NCBI GenBank assembly: GCA_009746045.1
Contig: RPFO01000114.1
Span: forward strand, 1,997,411-2,061,410
DNA length: 64,000 nt
Direction of reading: 5' to 3'
Source of the DNA: Mesostigma viride
Lineage: Eukaryota; Streptophyta; Mesostigmatophyceae; Mesostigmatales; Mesostigmataceae
The notes beneath the pieces were generated by a model, which made no database searches, was not told the origin of the DNA, and saw only the letters and a program-made list of their open reading frames with translations. A program made the position numbers and the translations under genes. Of this stretch, positions 18,770 through 28,429 are shown piece by piece (the stretch's first letter is position 1; the number at the start of each line of letters is the position of its first letter).

Positions 18770-18838
18770 CTGCGTCGGCGCGACAGGGACGGCGCAGAGC
18801 GCCATGGCGAATAGGAACAGGATCCCAGCACACCTCAT
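18770..18838 (-). pseudogene. signal-peptide exon in the left arm of element A
   Basis: A frame beginning MRCAGILFLFAMALCAVPVA and ending PTQ is followed by a good donor (CAG|GTAAGA, intron from 18769). It is a classic secretory signal sequence. The right arm holds the mirror copy at 48066-48134. It looks like the first exon of a host gene carried inside the arms. A further conserved frame (18194-18463, minus, with WLRTKPKAYGKVVEFSIDLL) may be another piece of it. Confidence 0.45.
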
Positions 18839-19272
18839 TGGAGGTGGACCAACGCAATTCAAAAACAACACCGAAAGGTTTGTGGATGAAGGAAAGACGG
18901 ACGCCCATCAATTGGGCGCACGCACCTGACTGCACCAAAAGGCCCAAGGAGGCCAGAGTAAAAAATACAGGGAAATAGACATTTTAATACGATTTCGCCG
19001 AATTGGCAATAAAGAACTTCAGGTTGTTATTTCTGGTTTTTACATGGGTTGAAGGCTTGAAGCCCGGGCAATTTACCAACAGCGACAATGTTCTCGGTGG
19101 ACAAGACTTTTCCGGGTAAATGGGTATCTTTATTTTCCAATAGGGAGACCTTAGAGAAAGGACAAGACTGACTTTCTCAACGAACTTCGGTTTTGCGAGG
19201 TAAAATGACGATACAGTATGTTCAGACCGCCAACAACAACAACAACACAACTCCACACCCCGTCCTGTAGGG

Positions 19273-19277
19273 GTTTT
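19273..19277. other. left target-site duplication of copia B (GTTTT)
   Basis: GTTTT directly precedes the LTR at 19278 and directly follows the other LTR at 40717-40721. A 5-bp duplication is standard for copia integration. Confidence 0.9.
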
Positions 19278-19709
19278 TGTTAGGAGTGAGAAAACAATGT
19301 TTGCCACAAAGTTTTACTTTATTTCACTCAGATAAAAATAAGTCTCAGTCGGCAGCTGGCCGGCTGCTAGTTCCACCACAGGAGTGTGTGAGGTGTGAGG
19401 TACTGAGAGAGCAAACAAGGTGCGTAGCTTCGCCTTTTAAACAATTCCAGGCTCAGCTACTGGGTAGCAGTTATGATCTACCTACAACGTGGCCACACCA
19501 AACCGGTTCTTTTCTGACTGTGTGGCAGTTACAATCATAACGTGATCTCAAGCCAACCATTCACAACCAAAGTTCAAGGTCAGTCACAGAATGACTGGGT
19601 CACTTATGGAACAGAACTTAAACATGCGGCACATGCCCGTCCATGTAGTCCAGAGCTAGCACTAAACTATAAGTACTAGTTTCAGGCAGGTGTGTCGATA
19701 CTTCTGACA
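19278..19709 (-). repeat. 3' LTR of copia B
   Basis: 432 bp, TG...CA ends, no difference seen from 40285-40716. An 87-codon plus-strand frame inside it is identical in both LTRs, which reflects LTR identity rather than coding. Confidence 0.93.
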
Positions 19710-19717
19710 CCCCCCTT
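19710..19717 (-). other. polypurine tract of copia B
   Basis: AAGGGGGG on the minus strand abuts the 3' LTR, the position for plus-strand DNA priming. Confidence 0.8.
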
Positions 19718-19860
19718 ACTCGGCACACAGGCCGGACGGAAAACAAACTCAAGCAAGCCAGAACAAATGTTCACTAAATAAAAGAACTGTAGTATGGGAC
19801 CACTGTCACAGGCTAGCAAGTGTGTCCAGTTATGTTGTCTCATCACGAATTGCCAGTAAC

Positions 19861-21915
19861 TCAAATACCCAACAACTTGTGTCTGAGCTCCACAAAACGT
19901 GGCTCGGGTAGTGCCTTGGTGAGCATGTCGGCGATCATCGCTGCCCCAGGAAGGTGAGACACCTGAACGGTGCCATCCGCGACCTTCGCGCGAATGTAGT
20001 GGTACTTGACGTCGATGTGCTTGGTACGCCGAGGGTGAACAGGGTCTCGTGACAGAGCCACAGCACCAGTGTTGTCGCAAAACACCTGAATTGGCCCTGA
20101 GGCCGGGTCACCCAACTCCTTGGTGATGGTGAGAAGGGGAACCACCTGCTGCGTGACACCGCACAGGGCCATGTACTCGGCCTCACAGGTGGACAGGGCT
20201 GGAGTGGGCTGCTTGCGACTGGTCCACTCCACCGCAGCACCGCGGTACATGACCACGTTGCCAGTGATTGACTTGCGGTCCACAGGATCGTTTGCCCAGT
20301 CGGCATCCGAGTAGGCCACCAGCCCCCCCTGCCCCGAGTAGGACAGACCCAGGTCCTTGGTGTGTACCGCGTACTGAAGCACCCGGCGTGCCAGCCCAAG
20401 GTCGCTTACAGTAGGGTTTTTCATATTCTGAGTCAGCAGGTTGACTGCGAATGCCAGGTCAGGCCGAGTGCATCCCATCGCATACAGGAGTGCCCCGGTG
20501 ATCGCTTGGTAGACGCGAGTGTCGTCCGCGTTGAGAAGCCCCCCCTCACCACGGGGGGTGTTGGGGACAATGGGCGTCTTCACCGCCCGTGGGGAGACCC
20601 CAAAGCGCTCAGCGAGGGCCTCCAGGTACGGGCCTTGGTGCAGAAAAACTGTGCGCGCCGGCGGGTCGAGGACCAGGGAGACCCCCAGAAAGAGGGAGGG
20701 GGCATCCGTCTCGGTGATCTGGAAGCGCTGGGACACCCGTTGGGTCCACTGCGATAGCCACTCCGCCGAGGAGTGGGAGACCAGGAGATCGTCGACATGG
20801 ACGAAGGCAAAACCACCAACATACAGGAACAGACACGTGTCCGTGGTGCTCTGGACAGCGCCAGTCTCATGGATGAGGTAGTCCCGGAGCGTGTGGTGCC
20901 AGTTCCGGGGCGCCTGTTTGAGCCCATAGAGGCTCCGCCGGAGGCGCCAGAGGTACGTTTGGCCAGTGGGGTCGCGCTCCTCAAAGCCCTTGGGGGGAAG
21001 GACATACACGTCCTCCTCCAACTCAGCATAGAGGAACGCGGTGCGGACATCCAGCTGCCGGATGGGGTGGCCAGCAGTGCCAGCACGAGCCAAGCCCAGG
21101 CGCACGGTGGCAGCACGGACGGTGGGAGCAAAAGTCTCACCGAAATCAATGCCCTCGCGCTGTGCAAACCCCTTGCACACAAACCGGGCCTTGCACCGCC
21201 CATCAGCTTTCTGGGCGAAGACCCACTTGGTGGGTAGGAGCTTGGCACCGCGCGGAAGATCACGCATATGCAGAAGCTCGTAAACCTGGTGCTCCTGGAG
21301 GCTGGCCAGCTCACTCTCCATGGCCGTGCGCCATTCCGGCAAGGCAAGGGCGGCAGCGGGAGAGGAGGGCACGGACGCAGGCTGGCTATGAAAAGCAGCA
21401 GCGAAGCACAGGTCGGCGACAAGTGAGTGATGCGCGTGGATCCGTGCAGCCTTGGTGACAGGTTGATCCGGCCAGGAAGAAAGCGCGTCATCCAATACAT
21501 CATCGCCCCCGAAACCAGGGGGAGCGGGGGTGTTACTGCCATGAGAAAGGTCGCCACACAAGGCAGCACCACGGGAACCCCACACGGGGAGGAGACCTGC
21601 AGAGGCACCAGGGGACGCCGGAGGAGAATAGCCGGTGCTGTCAGCCGTGCTCTCCAGGTCAACCGAGGTACTCAAATGCGGCGGAGGCATCCCCGCCCCG
21701 GCGTGTTCATATGACGCCGCAGAACGCGAGGGGCCAGAGGCCTGCCCGCGCAACAGAGGGGCATGCTGTCGAGCATCTGACACGGTGAGGTAAGATGTCG
21801 GCGCCGAGGCAGGAGCCGGAGCCGTCGGAGCAGGGCCGTTCCGCACAAGTGCCTGGATGGCCGCAGCGGCGGCCGGGGGGAGAACGAAACGCTCAGGAGT
21901 CCCCCCGATGCTGAC
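19861..21915 (-). CDS. copia reverse transcriptase and RNase H (C-terminal half of pol)
   Basis: An uninterrupted frame reads from the end of the integrase linker through RT and RNase H to a stop (LLGI). RT blocks visible: LLPTKWVFAQK, KARFVCKGFAQREGIDFGET, LDVRTAFLYAELEEDVYV, SLYGLKQAPRNWH and the catalytic FVHVDDLLVS. RNase H blocks: AYSDADWAND, STCEAEYMAL and FCDNTGAVALS, ending RTKHIDVKYHYIR, as in other Ty1/copia elements. The 5' end is the element C insertion point at 21918. The ORF codons upstream of it (from 21951) belong to the inserted TIR, not to pol. Confidence 0.95.
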   Translation of the reverse strand, partial: VSIGGTPERFVLPPAAAAAIQALVRNGPAPTAPAPASAPTSYLTVSDARQHAPLLRGQASGPSRSAASYEHAGAGMPPPHLSTSVDLESTADSTGYSPPASPGASAGLLPVWGSRGAALCGDLSHGSNTPAPPGFGGDDVLDDALSSWPDQPVTKAARIHAHHSLVADLCFAAAFHSQPASVPSSPAAALALPEWRTAMESELASLQEHQVYELLHMRDLPRGAKLLPTKWVFAQKADGRCKARFVCKGFAQREGIDFGETFAPTVRAATVRLGLARAGTAGHPIRQLDVRTAFLYAELEEDVYVLPPKGFEERDPTGQTYLWRLRRSLYGLKQAPRNWHHTLRDYLIHETGAVQSTTDTCLFLYVGGFAFVHVDDLLVSHSSAEWLSQWTQRVSQRFQITETDAPSLFLGVSLVLDPPARTVFLHQGPYLEALAERFGVSPRAVKTPIVPNTPRGEGGLLNADDTRVYQAITGALLYAMGCTRPDLAFAVNLLTQNMKNPTVSDLGLARRVLQYAVHTKDLGLSYSGQGGLVAYSDADWANDPVDRKSITGNVVMYRGAAVEWTSRKQPTPALSTCEAEYMALCGVTQQVVPLLTITKELGDPASGPIQVFCDNTGAVALSRDPVHPRRTKHIDVKYHYIRAKVADGTVQVSHLPGAAMIADMLTKALPEPRFVELRHKLLGI

Positions 21916-21918
21916 ATA
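21916..21918. other. left target-site duplication of element C (ATA)
   Basis: ATA precedes CCCCAAACACCC here and follows GGGTGTTTGGGG at 36982-36984. One copy is needed to restore the copia frame, which supports a 3-bp duplication. Confidence 0.8.
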
Positions 21919-22149
21919 CCCCAAACACCCGTAGGTTTGGTAAATTACCACATTTTTGGTAAAATTTTAAAAACTGAATATTTTTGCTTGTCTGACTCAT
22001 ACTTGGTGCAGGATGCCTCGAGAAATGTATTTGGACCAAAAAACCTTACCCCCCCCCACGAAATTGACGTGAAGGTGCTTTTCAGGGCATTTTGTGCCAA
22101 ATATGACATGTCAATTTTTCCTGACTGCAGTTTTGCTCATACATAGGCC

Positions 22150-24570
22150 CATATGTGGTGGTTAAGGTCTATCTAGTGCCCCAAGAGGGATTGCAAAGTT
22201 GCACATTTTTTGGATACCTGCAGGGGTCCCAACGGTGACGTCAAGTAGCATAAAAACCGCGATGTGGCACGATTTTAGCCCGTTTAGGCACCCTAGACCA
22301 TGCAAATGAGCTCAGATTGCAGCCAAACTTGGCAGCTGCCCTTGCCATGCTGATAAAAGAACATGTGCAAAGTTGCACATTTTTTGGATGCCTGCAGGGC
22401 ACCCTGGGTGACGTCAAATAGCATAAAAACCGCGTTTTTGCTCGGTTTTAGCCCATTTCGGCACCCTAGACCATGCAAATGAGCTCAGATTGGAGCCAAA
22501 CTTGGCAGCTGCCCTTGGCATGCTGATAAAAGAACATGTGCAAAGTTGCACATTTTTTGGATGCCTGCAGGGCACCCTGGGTGACGTCAAATAGCATAAA
22601 AAATGCATTTTTGCTCAGTTTTAGCCCATTTATGCACCCTAGACCATGCAAATGAGCTCAGATTGGAGCCAAACTTGGCAGCTGCCCTTGCCATGCTGAT
22701 AAAAGAACATGTGCAAAGTTGCACATTTTTTGGATGCCTGCAGGGCACCCTGGGTGACGCCAAGTAGCATAAAAATAATTGACGTGAAGGCGCAAATACG
22801 ACATGTCAATTTTTTCTGGCTGCAGTTTTGCTCTAAACATGGCCCATATGTGGTGGTTAAGGTCTATCTAGTACCCCAAGAGGGATTGCAAAGTTGCACA
22901 TTTTTTGGATACCTGCAGGGGTCCCAACGGTGACGTCAAGTAGCATAAAACCGCATTTTTGCTCGGTTTTAGCCTGTTTAGGCACCCTAGACCATGCAAA
23001 TGAGCTCAGATTGCAGCCAAACTTGGCAGCTGCCCTTGCCATGCTGATAAAAGAACATGTGCAAAGTTGCACATTTTTTGGATGCCTGCAGGGGTCCCAA
23101 CGGTGACGTCAAATAGCATAAAAACCGCGTTTTTGCTCGGTTTTAGCCCATTTAGGCACCCTAGACCATGCAAATGAGCTCAGATTGGAGCCAAACTTGG
23201 CAGCTGCCCTTGCCATGCTGATACACGAACATGTGCAAAGTTGCACATTTTTTGGATGCCTGCAGGGCACCCTGGGTGACGTCAAATAGCCTAAAAACCG
23301 CATTTTTGCTCGGTTTTAGCCCATTTAGGCACCCTAGACCATGCAAATGAGCTCAGATTGCAATCAAACTTGGCAGCTGCTCTTGCCATGCTGATAAAAG
23401 AACATGTGCAAAGTTGCACATTTTTTGGATGCCTGCAGGGCACCCTGGGTGACGTCAAGTAGCATAAAATTAATTGACGTGAAGGCGCAAATACGACATG
23501 TCAATTTTTTCTGGCTGCAGTTTTGCTCTAAATATGACTCATATGTGGTGGTTAAGGTCTATCTAGTACCCCAAGAGGGATTGTAAAGTTGCACATTTTT
23601 TGGATACCTGCAGGGGTCCCAACGGTGACGTCAAGTAGCATAAAACCGCATTTTTGCTCGGTTTTAGCCCATTTAGGCACCCTAGACCATGCAAATGAGC
23701 TCAGATTGCAGCCAAACTTGGCAGCTGCCCTTGGCATGCTGATAAAAGAACATGTGCAAAGTTGCACATTTTTTGGATGCCTGCAGGGCACCCTGGGTGA
23801 CGTCAAATAGCATAAAAACCGCGTTTTTGCTCGGTTTTAGCCCATTTCGGCACCCTAGACCATGCAAATGAGCTCAGATTGGAGCCAAACTTGGCAGCTG
23901 CCCTTGGCATGCTGATAAAAGAACATGTGCAAAGTTGCACATTTTTTGGATGCCTGCAGGGCACCCTGGGTGACGTCAAATAGCAATAAAAATGCATTTT
24001 TGCTCGGTTTTAGCCCATTTATGCACCCTAGACCATGCAAATGAGCTCAGATTGCAACCAAACTTGGCAGCTGCTCTTGCCATGCTGATAAAAGAACATG
24101 TGCAAAGTTGCACATGTTTTGGATACCTGCAGGGCACCCTGGGTGACGCCAAGTAGCATAAAATTAATTGACGTGAAGGCGCAAATACGACATGTCAATT
24201 TTTTCTGGCTGCAGTTTTGCTCTAAATATGACTCATATGTGGTGGTTAAGGTCTATCTAGTACCCCAAGAGGGATTGTAAAGTTGCACATTTTTTGGATA
24301 CCTGCAGGGGTCCCAACGGTGACGTCAAGTAGCATAAAACCGCGGTTTTGCTCGGTTTTAGCCCATTTTGGCACCCTAGACCATGCAAATGAGCTCAGAT
24401 TGCAGCCAAACTTGGCAGCTGCCCTTGCCATGATGAAAAAAGAACATGTGCAAAGTTGCACATTTTTTGGATGCCTGCAGGGCACCCTGGGTGACGTCAA
24501 ATAGCATAAAAGCCGCATTTTTGCTCGGTTTTAGTCCGTTTAGGCACCCTAGACCATGCAAATGAGCTCA
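22150..24570 (+). repeat. 173-bp satellite, left arm of element C
   Basis: About 14 monomers of about 173 bp. Two monomer types alternate: one with CATGCAAATGAGCTCAGATT and one with CGCAAATACGACATGTCAAT. They form a higher-order repeat of about 694 bp (four monomers; compare 23404 with 24098). Nearly every monomer carries the palindrome TGACGTCA or a one-base variant. The many 60-90-codon open frames (MHGLGC..., MCKVAH...) are translations of this satellite. Confidence 0.95.
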
Positions 24571-24853
24571 GATTTCACCCTAACTTTCCATATTGCAAAA
24601 AGAACACAAGTCCATGCATGCTCAGTACTGGCCAATCAATGGATTTCACATATCAGTTATCTTTGCGTAATTGACACATGGCCCCGTGCCAACCATTAAT
24701 TGATATATTGACATGACATGACATGACATGAAATCAATAAATCAAAAACGTGTGTGCATGAGGTATAGGCACATTAAAAAACATGGATAGGCAGGGAATC
24801 ATGACGACACCATTACCAAGGCGTGCGCATGCTGCGCCACCAGCCTATTATGA

Positions 24854-25647
24854 TCAATCGCGCTCCGCCTCATCCGCCTCATCATCACTGTCTACACTAA
24901 TGTCATCAATGTTTTCCATATCCGATTCATCGTCACTTGAGTGGACATCGTGGTGGATGTCGACTGTGGTGGCATTACACACCGGAGGCACAGCAGGAGC
25001 TCCCGTAGAACTGCCAGCACCATTGTCAACTTGGTACTGCTGCAAGACTTGCTCACGGCCAAAAGCATTTACACCGTAAGGGCACCCACACACAAATTTC
25101 AGCACGTCCTCTAGCTTGCTATACTCCTCATACTGCCCATCACTCCATACAAGTTTGAAAGCATGGCCCACCTTTGTAACCCACCCATGGAACCTCTTTT
25201 GCCTTCTTGGCTTGCCCGCTAAAAAGAGTGCGCATTTCCGCATGCCTATAGCAATGCAGCACTCCCTCTCTCACGGAAGTAAGATTCACATGCCACCTGG
25301 GTCGTACGTTCTGAGGCTTGCACTGTCTTGTACCCCTCAAAGTCAATGTCAGGATGAAGCTTCAAGGCATCTAGCGTCCCTTGGTTGAGCTTCCTTGCCC
25401 CCGTCAGCTTTGGCGTATGGACTACCGCCCCATTTCCAACGGTCCAGTGTTGCAAAACAATGTCGTTATATGGAACAACTAACCCCTGGTTGCTTTGCCC
25501 ACTGGCCGACCCTGCCCCCAGGTGCACCTTATTGAACTGCCCGGTCCACGAGCTGGCGTGATATGGCGCAACCACGATGGAATCTGGGGTTGGCCCATCC
25601 AAGTCAATAACCTGCGCCAACATGTGGCCCATCCAAAACACGTGCAT
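24854..25647 (-). pseudogene. coding relic inside element C (two frames)
   Basis: Two adjacent minus-strand frames meet at 25243-25246, as if one gene were broken by a frameshift or intron. The upstream frame (25647 to 25246) includes SIVVAPYHASSWTGQFNKVH. The downstream frame (25243 to 24854) includes FHGWVTKVGHAFKLVWSDGQ then YEEYSKLEDVL, similar in pattern to Agenet/Tudor-like segments of some transposon proteins, and ends in an acidic tail (SSDDESDMENIDDISVDSDD). I do not recognise a full transposase. It is the best candidate for a remnant of element C's own protein. Confidence 0.4.
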
Positions 25648-25681
25648 CGCAAAATCCCACCAAAAGCAATATTAAGTATTA

Positions 25682-25882
25682 TCAAGGAGACAACCAGCGC
25701 AGGCCAGAAATCGGGAGAATCCGGACCATGGTAGCTCGAGCCTGCCGTTATCTTGTCCGCGTGTTCGAGTCGTTCAGGATGATGAAGATGAATGGTGATG
25801 GAAATGTGTTGCCTTGTGCATTGAAATAAAGGCTGGCTTACGTGTAGAGCGACTAGATTACCTAGACGGTGGGGCCTAATTA
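25682..25882 (+). mobile_element. short LINE 3' fragment in element C
   Basis: Begins GAGACAACCAGCGCAGGCCA and matches the 3' tail of the LINE at 15331-15540. Flanked by AATTAAGTATTA-like sequence on both sides (25668-25680 ATTAAGTATTATC and 25877-25890 AATTAAGTATTATGATC). The shared TTAAGTATTA(T) looks like a target duplication of about 11 bp. Confidence 0.8.
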
Positions 25883-26227
25883 AGTATTATGATCACAACA
25901 GAAATACTGCGACGACAGCGGCCGGCAAGACCGCTATCACCCAAGGTTTCGGTGACTGCGGCCATTCGGAGAATTCGACCGATCGCGCGCATCGTACGCC
26001 TTCTGTCAGCAAGGCAACCGCCATCAATATTAATCGAATGTCTAGCATTCTCGCTCAGCCTCGCGTGTCGCTTATAGAGCACCTTTAACTTACGACGGCT
26101 ATGCGAGAAAATTGCTGCCCGAGTGCTGGGATGGTATTGCAGGCTGCATAATTCACACCAGCCCCGGCACCTTCTGCATACGCAGTGCCCGTGCACGCTG
26201 GCACGCACCGCCTGGTTGGCCAGCCTG

Positions 26228-26483
26228 TCAATTATGTCAATTATGTCAATTATGTCAATTATTTGTTTGGGAGCATTTGTAAAGTATTAGAATCTTACGT
26301 AGTTACATGGTCAAAACTACATAGTCAAAATTACTAGGTCTTGGTATCAAAGCCCTTAGAAAGTGCAGATTTTAGTGATTTTCCTTGGAAAATAAAACTT
26401 TAACATTGAAAGTCTAGCAAAAGTTTTCGCAAACAAATAATTGACATAATTGACATAATTGACATAATTGACATAATTGACAG
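26228..26483. mobile_element. small foldback element with 9-bp repeat arms
   Basis: Left arm: (GTCAATTAT)n, then TTGTTTGGGAGC. Right arm: GCAAACAAATAATTGACATA, then (ATTGACATA)n. The loop of about 150 bp has no frame. Another ACAAACAAATAATTGACAGA lies at 26571-26590, so the element may be part of a cluster. Confidence 0.8.
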
Positions 26484-26599
26484 GTCGGACGAGGACGAGG
26501 CCAGGCCTCGGCCTGGTGAGTCGAGACAAAATATAGCCAGCATTGTACGATACCTAATAATGACAGACTGTACAAACAAATAATTGACAGACTCGTGAT

Positions 26600-27870
26600 G
26601 CGACACGAGGACACAGTAAACTGGACAGGACATGCACGTGGTCGCAGTGGCCCCTGCCCAAAAGCCGCCATTTCACAAGCAGCCAACTGCCAAGCAACGT
26701 CGAAGGATTGTTCGTCGCAATGCTATGAATCTGTATAGTCGTATAGACGGCAACATGCGAATTCGGCAGAGGACTACCCATTCCGGCTCAAACCATGTCT
26801 ATTTTATTTGCCATCAATGAGTAATGCGAATTGGTCGTTGGTCAACGGTTTAGTTTTCGTTGCTCAGTCGTTTCGAAGAGGTTTTATTTATAGGCAGCTG
26901 GCAGAATGACATACTTCGGAGGTCCTGGGGTAATGGGTTCTCTTGCGTCCTGGAATGTTGCTATTAAACATCTAGAGACACTGCATGACGGGAGAAAGTC
27001 CGGTTGCTGGCTTGGCTAATACCACACCGCGGAAGTACGGTGAAAGGTAGCGCGCTGACCAACCGAGAGTTCGAGTATATTTACAGATCTGCTGTTATAA
27101 TAATAATGAATGTTTTGGCATTTTCTCAAGGGGAAATTCTTTTTTTCCCGTGCGAGCACGAGGACTGGCTGCTGATCAATTTTGCAACTCGTGCAGGCCC
27201 TTGATGAATCGAACTTGAGCAGCTGAATACTGCAAGCTGCTGGTGATGCTCACGAGAACGGCTATGTTGGCATTCTCGGCACCATCCATTGGAAACGTGC
27301 AGTCGCGGAACCTATTCCTGGTGAAATGAAGTTTCGGGCAATGGGATTGCAGACTGGACCGGAAGTGGTCGAACCTTGACCCCGATGGCGGTGATGACCA
27401 GTTGTCCTATTGTGACACGCGATCGAGGCAATCAAAAGGTAAGAAGGGCGGGTGTTTTCGAGGCTGAAGCTGTTAAAAAATATGGGCTTAAGTGCGCATG
27501 CAGCATGACCAGGCGTGGACCCTGAGGAGGAAATCAAACTTAGCCCTGCACTTTCTTGGCGTACTTTTGGTTAAGCATTGGCTGGCCGAGTGGCCGTTAC
27601 CACAGTCCGTTGCTTACCACAGTGGCAGGAAGAAATTCGCTTTATTTGCAATGATGAACATGTTAATTGATGTGGGGAAGCATTTTTAGGTGATAGTACA
27701 TTGCAACATCTTACTAGGGCCTATCTATAGATTTATCGTTGTGTGAGGCACACCAATCCCTATCCACAACTGTAGCGGCCATCCAGCTGTGTGAGACTCA
27801 CTCATGCGAGCACATATGCTCGATTGGGTAATGCGTAGACTAAGTACTAACAGAGGCAGGCCTCCCGACG
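26600..27870. other. interior of element C, no gene recognised
   Basis: Unique sequence. A segment at about 27044-27085 (GGTAGCGCGCTGACC...GTTCGAGT) faintly resembles parts of a tRNA but has no foldable cloverleaf. No frame has recognisable content. Confidence 0.4.
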
Positions 27871-27877
27871 GCACCCA

Positions 27878-28400
27878 CCCACCCACCCACCCACCCACCC
27901 ACCCACCCACCCGCCCACCCGCCCGCCCGCCCGCGCCCGCCCGCCCGCCCCCGCCCGCCCACCCGCCCGCCCGCCCGCGCCCGCCCGCCCGCCCGCCCCG
28001 CCCGCCACCCACCCACCCACCCACCCACCCACCCACCCACCCACCCACCCACCCACCCACCCACCCACCCACCCACCCACCCACCCACCCACCCACCCAC
28101 CCATGACCCACCCACCCACCCACCGGCCACCCACCCACCCACCGGCCACCCACCCACCCACCCACCCACCCACCCACCCACCCACCCACCCACCCACCCA
28201 CCCACCCACCCACCCACCCACCCACCCACCCACCCACCCACCCACCCACCCACCCACCCACCCACCCACCCACCCACCCACCCACCCACCCACCCGCCCA
28301 CCCACCCACCCACCCGCCCACCCACGCACCCACCCACCTGCACCTACCCACCTGCACCTACCCACGGGCCACCCACGTACCACCCACCCACCCACCCATT
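27878..28400 (+). repeat. (CCCA)n/(CCCG)n tract in element C
   Basis: About 520 bp of CCCA and CCCG tetramers, C-rich on plus and G-rich on minus; it could form G-quadruplexes on the minus strand. THPPTHPP and GGWVGGWV open frames are artefacts. Confidence 0.95.
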
Positions 28401-28429
28401 TGAAATGTCGTATTCGCGCCTTCACGTCA

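Noticed and set aside
20580-21662. 360-aa Arg/Ser-rich minus-strand frame
   Set aside because: A shadow of the copia RT-RNase H frame in the same GC-rich region.
27044-27085. tRNA gene
   Set aside because: D-arm-like and T-arm-like pieces lie too close together and no anticodon arm fits.
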